From Crocinitomicaceae bacterium (GTDB lineage: Bacteria; Bacteroidota; Bacteroidia; Flavobacteriales_D; Crocinitomicaceae), in NCBI GenBank assembly GCA_029252405.1, contig JAQXBM010000074.1, forward strand, positions 62,001 through 126,000: a DNA stretch of 64,000 bases, given 5' to 3'. A program made the translations under genes and the position numbers. Positions 1 through 8,610 of this stretch are shown here, one piece after another; the first letter of the stretch is position 1, and every line of letters starts with the position of its first letter. The notes under the pieces are model-generated. The model was not told the DNA's origin and did no database searches. It saw only the letters and a program-made list of their open reading frames with translations.

Positions 1-1
1 T

Positions 2-556
2 GATGTCGTGGCTTCCGCCATCGCATTGGTGTTATTGACACCAGTCTTCATTGTACTTGGCGTTTTGGTGAAATCGTCCTCTCCAGGACCCATCCTGTTC
101 TTCCAGCAGCGAATTGGTAAGAATGGTGTAGCATTTAACATTATCAAATTCCGAACGATGGTTACGGACGCTGAGCGTGCAGGACCGCAGCTTTCCTCTT
201 CGAATGATCCTAGAATAACTAAAGTCGGTCGATTTATGCGTAAGTCGCGTTTGGATGAATTCCCTCAGTTTTGGAATGTTTTGGTAGGAGATATGTCCTT
301 GGTTGGGCCGCGTCCAGAGCGTCAGTTTTACATTGATCAAATCGCTGAGATTGAACCACAGTTTCACCAACTAACAAAAGTTCGTCCGGGAATCACCTCG
401 TGGGGACAAGTGAAATACGGCTACGCCGAGAACGTTGAGCAAATGCTCTCTCGAATGAAATATGATTTGCTTTATCTAAAGAATCGCACGCTATCACTGG
501 ATTTCAAGATCATGTTGTACACGGTGTTGATTATTTTTAAGGGGTCGGGGAAGTGA
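2..556 (+). CDS. Bacterial sugar transferase (WcaJ/WbaP type), 5' truncated by window edge
   Basis: Initiates lipid-linked polysaccharide synthesis by moving a sugar-1-phosphate from a nucleotide sugar onto undecaprenyl phosphate at the inner membrane (family knowledge). The frame is open to the window edge and reads D-V-V-A-S-A before the first usable start, matching the middle of the family's usual N-terminal membrane-anchor motif, so the true start lies upstream. Visible signatures in order: a hydrophobic hairpin, SPGPILFFQQRIG, the KFRTM box, DEFPQ, GDMSLVGPRPE, and a C-terminal hydrophobic helix. All catalytic boxes look intact. Full-length relatives have up to about 460 residues, so an N-terminal multi-TM region may be missing from view. 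No 3' neighbour shares its operon; the next gene is convergent. Confidence 0.9.
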   Translation, partial: DVVASAIALVLLTPVFIVLGVLVKSSSPGPILFFQQRIGKNGVAFNIIKFRTMVTDAERAGPQLSSSNDPRITKVGRFMRKSRLDEFPQFWNVLVGDMSLVGPRPERQFYIDQIAEIEPQFHQLTKVRPGITSWGQVKYGYAENVEQMLSRMKYDLLYLKNRTLSLDFKIMLYTVLIIFKGSGK

Positions 557-675
557 TTGGAGTCGGCTTAGTGTCTCATGGATTCGTTTCTCTTTTGGAT
601 TATTGGAGCACTCTGTGCTTGGAATAGTCCGGATTCTTAAATTTCATCTGACAATCTAACTAAAACGGAAGGCAG

Positions 676-774
676 TCGCGCAGCGAATTCAAAAGTAACC
701 TATGATCAACGTCAGTCTAAGAGCGCAGCGGTCTAAAGGCGATAGCCGTTTCCATAAATCCAACAGGCGAAGCC
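676..774. repeat. Cluster of GNA/GNRA mini-hairpins in intergenic gap
   Basis: The 222-base gap between the sugar transferase and the FAH hydrolase holds no ORF that looks real. Its right half carries four tiny inverted repeats with 3-4 base loops: TCGC-GCA-GCGA (676-686), GC-GCA-GC (723-729), GGC-GATA-GCC (738-747) and GGC-GAA-GCC (766-774). GCGAAGC is a DNA heptamer known for unusually stable mini-hairpins. Function unknown; these could be remnants of dispersed intergenic repeats. Confidence 0.45.
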
Positions 775-778
775 GAAT

Positions 779-1390
779 CTACTTAACCAACACCCGAAAC
801 ATCTCCTTCTCACCAATAAACCCTTTCAGTTCATCGCCGATAGCGATAGGACCAACACCAGCTGGAGTTCCTGTGTAAATCAAATCGCCTTTTTTGAGCG
901 TCATGAATTTTGAAATGTACGAGATCAATTGATGAATCGTGAAAATCATGTCTGAAGTTTTCCCATTCTGAACTCCGTCGCCGTTCTGAGTCATGGAGAA
1001 TTGTAGGTTTTCGACATCCAAGCCCTCAACAGGGATGAACTGCTTGCAAATGGCTGCGCTTCCTTCGAATGATTTGGCGATTTCCCATGGATGACCTTTC
1101 TTTTTGCATTGAGCTTGCAAATCACGTGCTGTAAAGTCAATTCCTAATCCAATTTCAGAATAATACTTGTGAGCAAAGCGCTCAGCGATGTTCTTTCCAA
1201 CGCGATCAATCTTTACCACCACCTCACATTCGTAATGAATGTCGTTTGAAAAGCTAGGGTAGAAGAAGGGCGTTCCTGGTCTGAGCAGGGAAATGTCGGC
1301 TTTCATGAAGAACATAGGAACTTCTGGAACCGAAGAATTCATTTCTTTCGCGTGATCGGCGTAATTGCGACCAATACAAATTATTTTCAT
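779..1390 (-). CDS. Fumarylacetoacetate hydrolase (FAH) family protein
   Basis: Probable acylpyruvate hydrolase or oxaloacetate-type decarboxylase of the FAH superfamily, cytosolic and divalent-metal dependent. The 203-residue length is that of the short single-domain members. Visible signatures: N-terminal KIICIGRNYADHAKEM, the metal-binding HYECEVVVKI stretch (two Glu), the GLGIDFTARDLQ segment (Asp ligand), PWEIAKSFEGSA, and the late KGDLIYTGTPAGVGPI motif. Substrate cannot be read from sequence; E. coli YcgM-like fumarylpyruvate/acetylpyruvate hydrolysis is the nearest precedent. It is transcribed leftwards behind the exonuclease gene with a 133-base gap, so joint transcription is possible but not shown. 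Confidence 0.9.
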   Translation of the reverse strand: MKIICIGRNYADHAKEMNSSVPEVPMFFMKADISLLRPGTPFFYPSFSNDIHYECEVVVKIDRVGKNIAERFAHKYYSEIGLGIDFTARDLQAQCKKKGHPWEIAKSFEGSAAICKQFIPVEGLDVENLQFSMTQNGDGVQNGKTSDMIFTIHQLISYISKFMTLKKGDLIYTGTPAGVGPIAIGDELKGFIGEKEMFRVLVK

Positions 1391-1523
1391 GTCTTTTAAA
1401 TTTTTCGGCGGAGAACAATGCAGAATAATTTCAGCACCCCTGTAACCGCTTCGCTCTCGCTTGATATTTTTTAATCATGTTTTTATTTCAAAGTATGATT
1501 AATAAATATCACGCTCGTTTCAT

Positions 1524-2381
1524 CTAATTGAATTTATTCTTTAAAGCATCCAGCTTTGATTGCATGCGCTGAGCTTCTTTTTCTTTATCTAATTCTTTCG
1601 CAGCTTCACGTTCTTTCTTGATTTTCGCCATTTCCTTTTTGAGGCACTGCTTCGTGTACAACGGGAAATCAGCATCAATCATCCAACCGTAGTATCCAGG
1701 TTCAGAATCGGCGACCGCTTTGATCGTTTTGCCTTTGTGCTTTCCGAAGTTGTAAACTGCTTCACCGTTTTTGTTGTAAGCCAAACGTCCTGCAAAGTCT
1801 AAACGAGTCGTGTCTCCGTAGCGCGAAAAATCCGCCAGAAAGTCTACATCACTCTTGACTTCATCGTAATGTCCAATTTGGGCATCCAAAACTTCCCATG
1901 TCGCTTTAGCATCAGCCATGGCGGTGTGAGCATTTTCCAAATTCTTATCGCAGTAGAATTTGTACGCTGCAATTAAGGTTCTTTGCTCCATTTTGTGGAA
2001 GATATTCTGAACATCCACGTGCTTTCGTGCCGATAAATCAATTGTGCTTTCTGCACGAAGCAATTCTTCAGCCAATAGAGGTAAGTCAAATTTGTTCGAA
2101 TTGTAACCTGCAAAATCTGCATCTCCCAAAAATGCTTCCAGCTCTGGCAGAATTTCTTTAAACGTCGGTTCATACTTGATATCTTCATCAGAAATGCCGT
2201 GAATTGCCGTTACTTCAGCAGGAATTGGAATTTGAGGATTGACACGCTTAGTAAATTCTTCTTGCTCTCCAGTAGGCAAAACTTTGATGATAGCGATTTC
2301 AACAATTCGATCGCTGGTGATACTGAGTCCAGTTGCTTCAATATCAAGTATTGCGAGTGGGGTAAGAAGAGAAATATTCAT
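1524..2381 (-). CDS. DEDDh 3'-5' exonuclease (DnaQ-like, ExoX-type C-terminus)
   Basis: Single-strand 3'-5' exonuclease of the DnaQ superfamily, probably in DNA repair rather than replication proofreading. ExoI LDIEATGL supplies Asp/Glu, ExoII FAGYNSNKFDLPLL supplies Asp, and ExoIII HTAMAD supplies the His and Asp of the DEDDh set. After the nuclease domain (about residues 8-175 from the chosen start) comes a small domain with NFGKHKGKTIKAV and GYYGWMIDADF, as found at the C-terminus of ExoX-type enzymes, then a Lys/Glu-rich tail likely to be coiled coil. The frame stays open to 2432, but a TATCTTTG promoter box at 2430-2437 overlaps that longer start, so the ATG at 2381 (MNISLLTPLAILD) is preferred; 285 residues. 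Confidence 0.88.
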   Translation of the reverse strand: MNISLLTPLAILDIEATGLSITSDRIVEIAIIKVLPTGEQEEFTKRVNPQIPIPAEVTAIHGISDEDIKYEPTFKEILPELEAFLGDADFAGYNSNKFDLPLLAEELLRAESTIDLSARKHVDVQNIFHKMEQRTLIAAYKFYCDKNLENAHTAMADAKATWEVLDAQIGHYDEVKSDVDFLADFSRYGDTTRLDFAGRLAYNKNGEAVYNFGKHKGKTIKAVADSEPGYYGWMIDADFPLYTKQCLKKEMAKIKKEREAAKELDKEKEAQRMQSKLDALKNKFN

Positions 2382-2429
2382 GTCGTAGAGTTTTAGCTTG
2401 AATTCGATTCGAAATGAACTCAAGTATAA

Positions 2430-2437
2430 CAAAGATA
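2430..2437 (-). promoter_or_regulatory. -7 box (TATCTTTG) of the exonuclease gene
   Basis: Exact match to the Bacteroidota -7 consensus TAnnTTTG on the minus strand, about 48 bases upstream of the ATG at 2381. It lies between the terminator of the PorE-like gene and this ORF. No convincing -33 TTG was identified. Confidence 0.6.
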
Positions 2438-2464
2438 ATCATCCAAATAGGGTGGCAAAATAAA

Positions 2465-2520
2465 AGTCCCTCGACTCCCGATTCCGATAACTGTCGGAAT
2501 ATTGGGATTGTCGAAGGACT
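2465..2520 (-). terminator. Intrinsic terminator of the upstream PorE-like gene
   Basis: Outer arms AGTCCcTCGAC (2465-2475) and GTCGAaGGACT (2510-2520), followed on the minus strand by TTTTATTTTG. The stem encloses a second hairpin, TTCCGA/TCGGAA, around a loop related to those in the terminators at 12427, 24328 and 39391. It lies about 50 bases beyond the stop codon of the leftward gene ending at 2573. Confidence 0.8.
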
Positions 2521-2572
2521 TCAATGAATTCTCACTTATTACTAAAGCAGAAGTAGAGTAGTAGTGAATTCA

Positions 2573-4711
2573 CTATTCAGTTTTCAAACCAACGTATTGG
2601 TATGGACCGTATTTCTTTTTATTCACAGCATCCTTGATGTATTCAGGACCTTGAACAATAGCGGTCACAATTACTACATTCACTTTGCCTTTGAATTTCT
2701 CGTCTTTTTCGAAATGCGATATGAGATCATACTTCATGTTCTCGGCTCGAATTCGCGTTAAGTTCTCGTTTGTAGAGTACGTTTTCGTTGGTACGTGAGA
2801 GGCAGAAGAGTAGACGTTGATTGTTACTTTTTCTCGACAATCTTCTTCCAATTGCTTTTCTACTTCCTTAACGAATTTCTTCAATTCTCCGCGCTTCACG
2901 CTCAGTTTGTTCTTGTTGTATTCGAAGTAGTGCATGAATTCGAGGTTTGGACAATCCGCAACAACAACGGTGTCTAACTCGATAATTGTATCTGGTGGCA
3001 CAACAACGATACGCTTATCAACATCGATCAACAATTCTCTGAAAATCTCTTGGTAGTTCGTGTCACAGAAGATTGTGAATCCGTCTGTTCCCATAACTGC
3101 GTCGACACCGAGATCAGTGTACTCCAATCGATACGTTCTGCATGGAACCAATCCAGTCATGAATTTACCATCACGCAAACGCGGGTAGACCAAACGTGTA
3201 TTCTCTTCAGGATCACAATCGATACACACCAATTTCACTTTGATCGTGAAATCTTCAGGAATTGGTTTATTATCTACTGTTTTAATCAACCCTTTCAATA
3301 CAGCGATGTCTTTCAACCCGAGGTAATCGTTATGGATTTCGTAAATGTCCTTTTCACCTTTTCCATCTTTACGGAAAGAAGTCATGTATCCTTTGCTTCC
3401 GTCTAGGGTAGTGGTGTAGAAGATATCGTCGTTCGTTGAGTTAAATGGATATCCCAAGTTTTCGGCAGGCATCCACGAATCATCATCTTCCAATACTGTT
3501 CTCATGATATCGAACCCTCCGATACTTCGTCCGTCGTTCGTTGCAAAGTAGAGTGTGCGGTTATCGACAGAAATAAATGGCGCGTCTTCGTCTCCAGGCC
3601 CATTTACAGAAGGTCCAAGGTTGATTGGGTCTCCCCATTTGTCTTCTTTCCCTTTACGCTCTTTCAATTTCACCATGTAAATGTCACGACCTCCAAATCC
3701 TCCAGGACGATCTGAAACGAAGTAGAATGTTTCTTTGTCATGAGACATCATGGAGTGCGTTTCCCAGTATTTCGTGTTGATGTCCTTTACTTCCAGCTTC
3801 TGAATGTCTTGGAATGTTGCATTGTAGAAATCGGTGTAGTAGATGTCTCCATTACCCGTAGAATCCTCATAAATGTAGATTTTACGCTCATCTGAACTGA
3901 TGGCAATTGTTGCCTCGTTTTGAACTGGGCTACAAAAGTCCAACTTGATCGGTTCAGACCATGTGGAATCGGCATCAACATAACTAACATAGACATCTTC
4001 AGGATACTGATTAATTCGAGGATCTTTGTATGGATCAGTTTCGTTGTTTTCCCAAGCTCGTCGAGAGGTAAAGTAGAGTGCCGATCCATCTAAGGAAATA
4101 ACTGGGCTGTATTCTGGCATGTCGGAGTTAATCGGAGAATCAAGATTCTTTAAATAAACCTCTACAGGATCAGCCATCCTCTTCTTTGCTTCTATACATT
4201 GAACCAATCGCACTTTGGTAACCGGCAATAATTCCGACTTCTTCTTCGAAACTTCCAAGAACTTACCGTAGTACAATTCAGCTTTTTCGATCTCTTCGTT
4301 TAAGTGGTAGCAAGCTGCAAGATGGAATAGTGCATCGATTGCAGCGCTTTTCTCTTTGGGAGAATACATGTCATAGTTAGGATCTGTATAGACGACTGCT
4401 TTTTCCAAGTGTGGAATTGCCGTCATGTAATCCTTGCGAATGCTCAAACAGAGGAAACCTTTGCGATAATTGTAATTAGGACTTTCGGAATTGATTTCAA
4501 GAAGTCGATCAACCAATATTTCGGCGTAGTACAAAAAGCCTTCCTGCGTGAGGTTAGATGCTTGCATTACTAATTGATTTTCGTTGGCTGATTGCGCCAT
4601 TTCGCGAACTTCGGGTTCGGTAATCTGACCTCTCTGTCCAAAACTTACGAACGACAAAAGCCATACCGAAATGGTAAGGAGTAGTTTTATAGATTGTAGC
4701 ATAGTATTCAA
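2573..4711 (-). CDS. PorE-like TPR/beta-propeller protein with degenerate OmpA-like C-terminus
   Basis: Exported envelope protein of 712 residues. N-terminal signal peptide (LLLTISVWLLSFVSFGQ), TPR-like helices at about 30-165, then PD40/WD40-type beta-propeller blades at about 185-440 marked by repeated YSPVISLDGSALYFTSRR and GGRDIYMVKL-like motifs, a beta-sandwich region, and an OmpA-like C-terminal domain (about 590-712). This is the order described for the T9SS component PorE. In the last domain the start (FEYNKNKLSVKRGELKKF) and the Arg-Ala helix (RIRAENMKYDLI) are recognisable, but the peptidoglycan-binding HTD signature is replaced by SSASHV, so binding may be lost. It is a paralogue of the next gene (4837-7146), arranged head to tail 125 bases downstream of it. 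No lipobox. Confidence 0.85.
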   Translation of the reverse strand: MNTMLQSIKLLLTISVWLLSFVSFGQRGQITEPEVREMAQSANENQLVMQASNLTQEGFLYYAEILVDRLLEINSESPNYNYRKGFLCLSIRKDYMTAIPHLEKAVVYTDPNYDMYSPKEKSAAIDALFHLAACYHLNEEIEKAELYYGKFLEVSKKKSELLPVTKVRLVQCIEAKKRMADPVEVYLKNLDSPINSDMPEYSPVISLDGSALYFTSRRAWENNETDPYKDPRINQYPEDVYVSYVDADSTWSEPIKLDFCSPVQNEATIAISSDERKIYIYEDSTGNGDIYYTDFYNATFQDIQKLEVKDINTKYWETHSMMSHDKETFYFVSDRPGGFGGRDIYMVKLKERKGKEDKWGDPINLGPSVNGPGDEDAPFISVDNRTLYFATNDGRSIGGFDIMRTVLEDDDSWMPAENLGYPFNSTNDDIFYTTTLDGSKGYMTSFRKDGKGEKDIYEIHNDYLGLKDIAVLKGLIKTVDNKPIPEDFTIKVKLVCIDCDPEENTRLVYPRLRDGKFMTGLVPCRTYRLEYTDLGVDAVMGTDGFTIFCDTNYQEIFRELLIDVDKRIVVVPPDTIIELDTVVVADCPNLEFMHYFEYNKNKLSVKRGELKKFVKEVEKQLEEDCREKVTINVYSSASHVPTKTYSTNENLTRIRAENMKYDLISHFEKDEKFKGKVNVVIVTAIVQGPEYIKDAVNKKKYGPYQYVGLKTE

Positions 4712-4836
4712 ATATCGCGAGTTTATTATGAACTTGTACGATTTGTATACTAATTTGTTTCACATATTAGATAAAACCACTAAAATGATCGCTAACTCAG
4801 CGCATTTATACGACTGATTTATATTTAGTTAGCCTA

Positions 4837-7146
4837 TTATTTGACTATTCTGAATTCAGTACGTCTGTTCAATTGGTGTTCTTCGTCTGAACAATCAGAT
4901 TTCACACTTCCTTCACACTCACATCCATTCAACAATTTCGTCTCACCGTAACCTTTACCGTAAATACGATCAGGGTTCGTGATTCTAGACTTGATATATT
5001 TAGCTGAAGAAACTGCTCTTCGACCAGAAAGTCTCATATTGTAAGATTTCGATGCTCTACAATCCGTATGTGATCCCAATTCGACTTTCATCTCTGGGTT
5101 ATCGTTCATGATCTTCACAATTTTGTCTAGCTCAAGTGCAGCGTCAGGACGAATGTTCGATTTATCTAAATCAAAGTAAATAGGATTTAACGCAATCGGT
5201 AATTCCTCTCCAACCACTTTTTCTTTCAACAAGTGCTCAAGTTTCACTGTTCCGTCTTTTCCAAGGATAGTGTCTAGAACAAATGTCTGCGTGAAGAATC
5301 CTGGGTGAGAAGACACTTTGATCTCGTAATTCACTCTGTCGCCAGGTTGTTTGCCTTCCAGCAAGTCCTTAATAATAAATCGTTCTTTATCCGTTGTGTA
5401 TGTTTTAATCACGGTTCCATCCTCTGGATTAATGATCTCAACTTTCGCATTTTCTACTGGAGTGAAGTCCTTTTCGTTCAACACCGCCATATCGATTGTG
5501 TAGTCTCCCATGCGGAAATCTTTTACTAGCTCCTCGTTTTCTTGATTACACAAGGTCGTGAATGATTCCGTGTTTAATAAGTTTCCGTCGCCATCGTAGT
5601 GCTCGAGTGTGTAATCTTTACAACGCTCAAGAACTGCGAAGTAACCACCATTTTTCATTCTCAAATCGGAACTTCTGTTTTTCTCCAATTCACAAGTTGG
5701 GCAAATAAGTTTAACCGACATATCATCAGTAACCTCTACGCTATTGTTGTTCGAGATAAACGATCCTTGCAACGTACTGTATGGGTAGTTTCCTAAGTAA
5801 TCGTTTTGAATTTCATAGATATCTTTCTCACCGAAACCTCCTTTACGGAAAGACGTCAAGTAACCTCTCAATCCATCGATAGTCGTCGTATAGAACAAAT
5901 CATCTCCAGTTGAGTTTACTGGTGTTCCCATGTTTACAGGATCAGACCAAACACCTTCCTCATCTTTAAACGATACGAAAATGTCAAATCCACCCATACT
6001 TCTAGGTCCATTACTACCAAAGTATAAGGTCTTGTTGTTGATGTCGATGTAAGGTGAATCTTCATCGTAAGGAGTATTGATTGTTGGCCCCATGTTTTGA
6101 GCTTTACTCCATTCTCCGTTCGGAAGACGAACAATTCGGTAGATATCACGACCTCCGTAACCTTCAGGACGTTCTGAAACGAAATACATCGTTTGTCCGT
6201 CTGGTGTCATTGTACAGTGTGTTTCCCAAAACTTCGTGTTTACATCTGTGTATTCTAATTCTTTTAGTTCGTCAAAACTGTTGTTTTTGAAGTCAGAGTA
6301 GTAGATGTCACCATTTCCAGTTTTATCCTCGTAAACGTAAATTTGTTTTTCATCGGAGCTAACTGCGATTGTTGCTTCGTTGAATTCATTTTGACAGAAC
6401 GCTAATTTCTCAGGCGAAGTCCATTCACCATCGAAATCCAAGTAACTCACAAAGATATCTTCTGGGTATTGATTAAGCATTGGATCTCTGAATTCATCAG
6501 AGCTACCATCAACCCAAGCACGACGTGAAGTGAAGTAAAGCGAGTTACCATCCAAAGAAATAACTGGAGAATACTCAGCTGCCTCAGAATTTACGCCGTT
6601 TCCAATATTTTGGATAATAGCAGATTTTGGGTGTGTGATGTTGTATTCAGCAACGTCACATTGACGAAGACCTGTCTCTGCAACATCAACTAAACCTGAT
6701 TTATTCGCAGATTCATCAATAAACAATTGATAATGCTCACGCGCTTTATCTATCTGCTCATCGAGGTGATAACATTTAGCAAGGTGGTAATACGCATCAA
6801 CTGCTGCGCTTTCTTCTCTCGCCGAGTACATGTCGAAGTTCTTCTTCGTGTCACGAATTGCGAGTTGAAGGTGACGCATGGCTACCACAAAATCTTGACG
6901 AGACGCCAATACAAGGTATCCCTTACGGTAATTGTAGTTACAGCTTTCTGGTTTAATGGTCAATAACTTATCCACCACGATCTCCGCGTGAAATAAATAA
7001 TTGGCCTGCGTCATTTGTGAACACTGAACGACTAGTTCTTGCTCTGAAGCAGTTTTGACCATTTGTCGCACTTCATATTCGGACATTTGTCCAAAAAGGG
7101 AGAGCGGCAGAAGAGTGAGTAGCAGGTTGATTAACGTTAATCGCAT
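4837..7146 (-). CDS. PorE-like TPR/beta-propeller/OmpA family protein
   Basis: Exported 769-residue envelope protein with signal peptide (LLLTLLPLSLFGQ), TPR-like helices (about 20-165), a PD40 beta-propeller (about 175-435; YSPVISLDGNSLYFTSRR, GNGDIYYSDF, GGRDIYRIVR), a carboxypeptidase-regulatory-like beta fold (about 545-640) and an intact OmpA C-terminal domain (about 645-769). The OmpA part begins NPIYFDLDKSNIRPDA and keeps the peptidoglycan-binding Asp and Arg in GSHTDCRASKSYNMRLSGRR. Cysteines after GYGET form a short extra loop before NRRTEFRIVK. This is the domain order of PorE, which in the T9SS links the machinery to peptidoglycan; orthology to PorE itself is inference. It starts only 15 bases after the E2 acyltransferase gene stops, so it is probably on the same transcript. 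Confidence 0.88.
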   Translation of the reverse strand: MRLTLINLLLTLLPLSLFGQMSEYEVRQMVKTASEQELVVQCSQMTQANYLFHAEIVVDKLLTIKPESCNYNYRKGYLVLASRQDFVVAMRHLQLAIRDTKKNFDMYSAREESAAVDAYYHLAKCYHLDEQIDKAREHYQLFIDESANKSGLVDVAETGLRQCDVAEYNITHPKSAIIQNIGNGVNSEAAEYSPVISLDGNSLYFTSRRAWVDGSSDEFRDPMLNQYPEDIFVSYLDFDGEWTSPEKLAFCQNEFNEATIAVSSDEKQIYVYEDKTGNGDIYYSDFKNNSFDELKELEYTDVNTKFWETHCTMTPDGQTMYFVSERPEGYGGRDIYRIVRLPNGEWSKAQNMGPTINTPYDEDSPYIDINNKTLYFGSNGPRSMGGFDIFVSFKDEEGVWSDPVNMGTPVNSTGDDLFYTTTIDGLRGYLTSFRKGGFGEKDIYEIQNDYLGNYPYSTLQGSFISNNNSVEVTDDMSVKLICPTCELEKNRSSDLRMKNGGYFAVLERCKDYTLEHYDGDGNLLNTESFTTLCNQENEELVKDFRMGDYTIDMAVLNEKDFTPVENAKVEIINPEDGTVIKTYTTDKERFIIKDLLEGKQPGDRVNYEIKVSSHPGFFTQTFVLDTILGKDGTVKLEHLLKEKVVGEELPIALNPIYFDLDKSNIRPDAALELDKIVKIMNDNPEMKVELGSHTDCRASKSYNMRLSGRRAVSSAKYIKSRITNPDRIYGKGYGETKLLNGCECEGSVKSDCSDEEHQLNRRTEFRIVK

Positions 7147-7161
7147 AGTTAATGTCTTTAA

Positions 7162-8547
7162 TTAGATTTCTCGTTTCGGATCAAATTGTTCAAGGTAATC
7201 AGCAACTCGACGCACGAACATTCCTCCAAGTGCTCCATCAACCACACGGTGGTCGTAAGAGTGACTTAAGTACATTTTGTGTCGAATTCCAATGAAATCA
7301 CCTTCGGGAGTTTCAATCACAGCAGGAACTTTACGAATTGCTCCCAATGCTAAAATGGCAACTTGAGGTTGATTGATAATTGGTGTTCCCATCACGTTTC
7401 CAAATGTTCCAACATTCGTAATTGTGTATGTTCCTCCTGAAATATCCTCTGGTTTCAAATTGTTATTTCGTGCATTGTTCGCTAACTCATTGACAGATTT
7501 TGCCAATCCAGTTAAGTTCAAACGGTCTGCTTGTTTTATTACTGGAACAATTAAGTTTCCAGATGGAAGAGCTGTCGCCATTCCAATATTTATGTCTTTA
7601 CGCTTCACAATGTTCGTTCCAGAAACGGAAACGTTCACCATTGGGAAATCTTTAATTGCTTTTACAACTGCTTCCATGAAGATTGGAGTAAACGTGAGGT
7701 TTTCTCCCTCACGCTCCATAAATCCTTTCTTCATGCGTTTTCTCCATTCGAAGATTTCAGTTACATCTGCTTCAACGTAGCTTGTAACGTGCGGAGAAAC
7801 ATGTGTCGACATTACCATGTGATCGGCGATTAGTTTTCGCATGCGATCCATTTCAATGATTTCATCTCCAGGATTTGGAGTCACCGTCATTGGTTTAATG
7901 TTCGAAAGGAAACCTGCATCTCCTGATGGTTGATTCAGTGCAGGAGTCACAACTTTAGTTTCTGTTTTCGCTGCTGCAGCCGGAGCTGCAGTCTTAACTT
8001 CCGCCGCTGGAGACACTGCTGCGCGTCCACCATCGATGTAAGCTAAAATATCTTTTTTGGTTACACGACCAGATTGTCCCGAACCACTAATTGTTTCTAA
8101 TTCGTCCATTGAAATTCCTTCCTTGCTCGCGATGCTGCGAACTAAAGGAGAGTAGAATTTACCTGAAGGTCCTGTTTTTTCAATCACAGCTGATGCTGTT
8201 CCATTTACAGTTTCTAATGCTGTTGAGATCGTCGAAGCAATTTCTTCCATGACTTTCGTCTCTGTTGGTGCAGAATCTTCTACAACTGGTGCAGGGGCTG
8301 AATCGCCATCTGTTGAGATCAAAGCAATTACATCACCAACTTGAGCTACTTGATCTTTTTCAAACAATTGTTGAACCAACACGCCTTCCGCTTCTGATGG
8401 AAGTTCGTTGTCAACTTTGTCCGTTGCCACTTCAACGAGTGGTTCATCCATGTTCACAGTATCACCAACATTCTTCAACCAATTCGTGATTGTTGCTTCT
8501 GTAACACTTTCTCCCATTTTCGGGAGTCTGATTTCAATTTGAGCCAT
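7162..8547 (-). CDS. Dihydrolipoamide acyltransferase (E2) of a 2-oxo acid dehydrogenase complex
   Basis: Core E2 subunit that transfers acyl groups from lipoyl-lysine to CoA. One lipoyl domain (about 3-78, lipoyl Lys in EVATDKVDNELPS), a flexible Ala/Thr-rich linker, a peripheral subunit-binding domain (about 133-170, YSPLVRSIASKEGISMDELE), a second Ala/Pro linker, and the catalytic 2-oxoacid acyltransferase domain (about 225-461) with the His-Asp motif SYDHRVVDGALGG. It differs from the pyruvate dehydrogenase E2 at 38096 in linker and lipoyl sequence, so a branched-chain or 2-oxoglutarate complex is likely; sequence alone does not decide. It follows the glycosyltransferase gene by 63 bases and precedes the PorE-like gene by 15. 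A possible -7 box (TATTTTTG) lies about 35 bases upstream. Confidence 0.92.
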   Translation of the reverse strand: MAQIEIRLPKMGESVTEATITNWLKNVGDTVNMDEPLVEVATDKVDNELPSEAEGVLVQQLFEKDQVAQVGDVIALISTDGDSAPAPVVEDSAPTETKVMEEIASTISTALETVNGTASAVIEKTGPSGKFYSPLVRSIASKEGISMDELETISGSGQSGRVTKKDILAYIDGGRAAVSPAAEVKTAAPAAAAKTETKVVTPALNQPSGDAGFLSNIKPMTVTPNPGDEIIEMDRMRKLIADHMVMSTHVSPHVTSYVEADVTEIFEWRKRMKKGFMEREGENLTFTPIFMEAVVKAIKDFPMVNVSVSGTNIVKRKDINIGMATALPSGNLIVPVIKQADRLNLTGLAKSVNELANNARNNNLKPEDISGGTYTITNVGTFGNVMGTPIINQPQVAILALGAIRKVPAVIETPEGDFIGIRHKMYLSHSYDHRVVDGALGGMFVRRVADYLEQFDPKREI

Positions 8548-8610
8548 AAAATTAAATGATCAAGTTCCTTGTTTAGTACGCCGACAAAAATAAGCTATTT
8601 TTCGGTTTTA

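Noticed and set aside
32-370. 112-codon minus-strand frame within the sugar transferase
   Set aside because: Fully inside a gene with strong motifs, and the translated product has no recognisable pattern.
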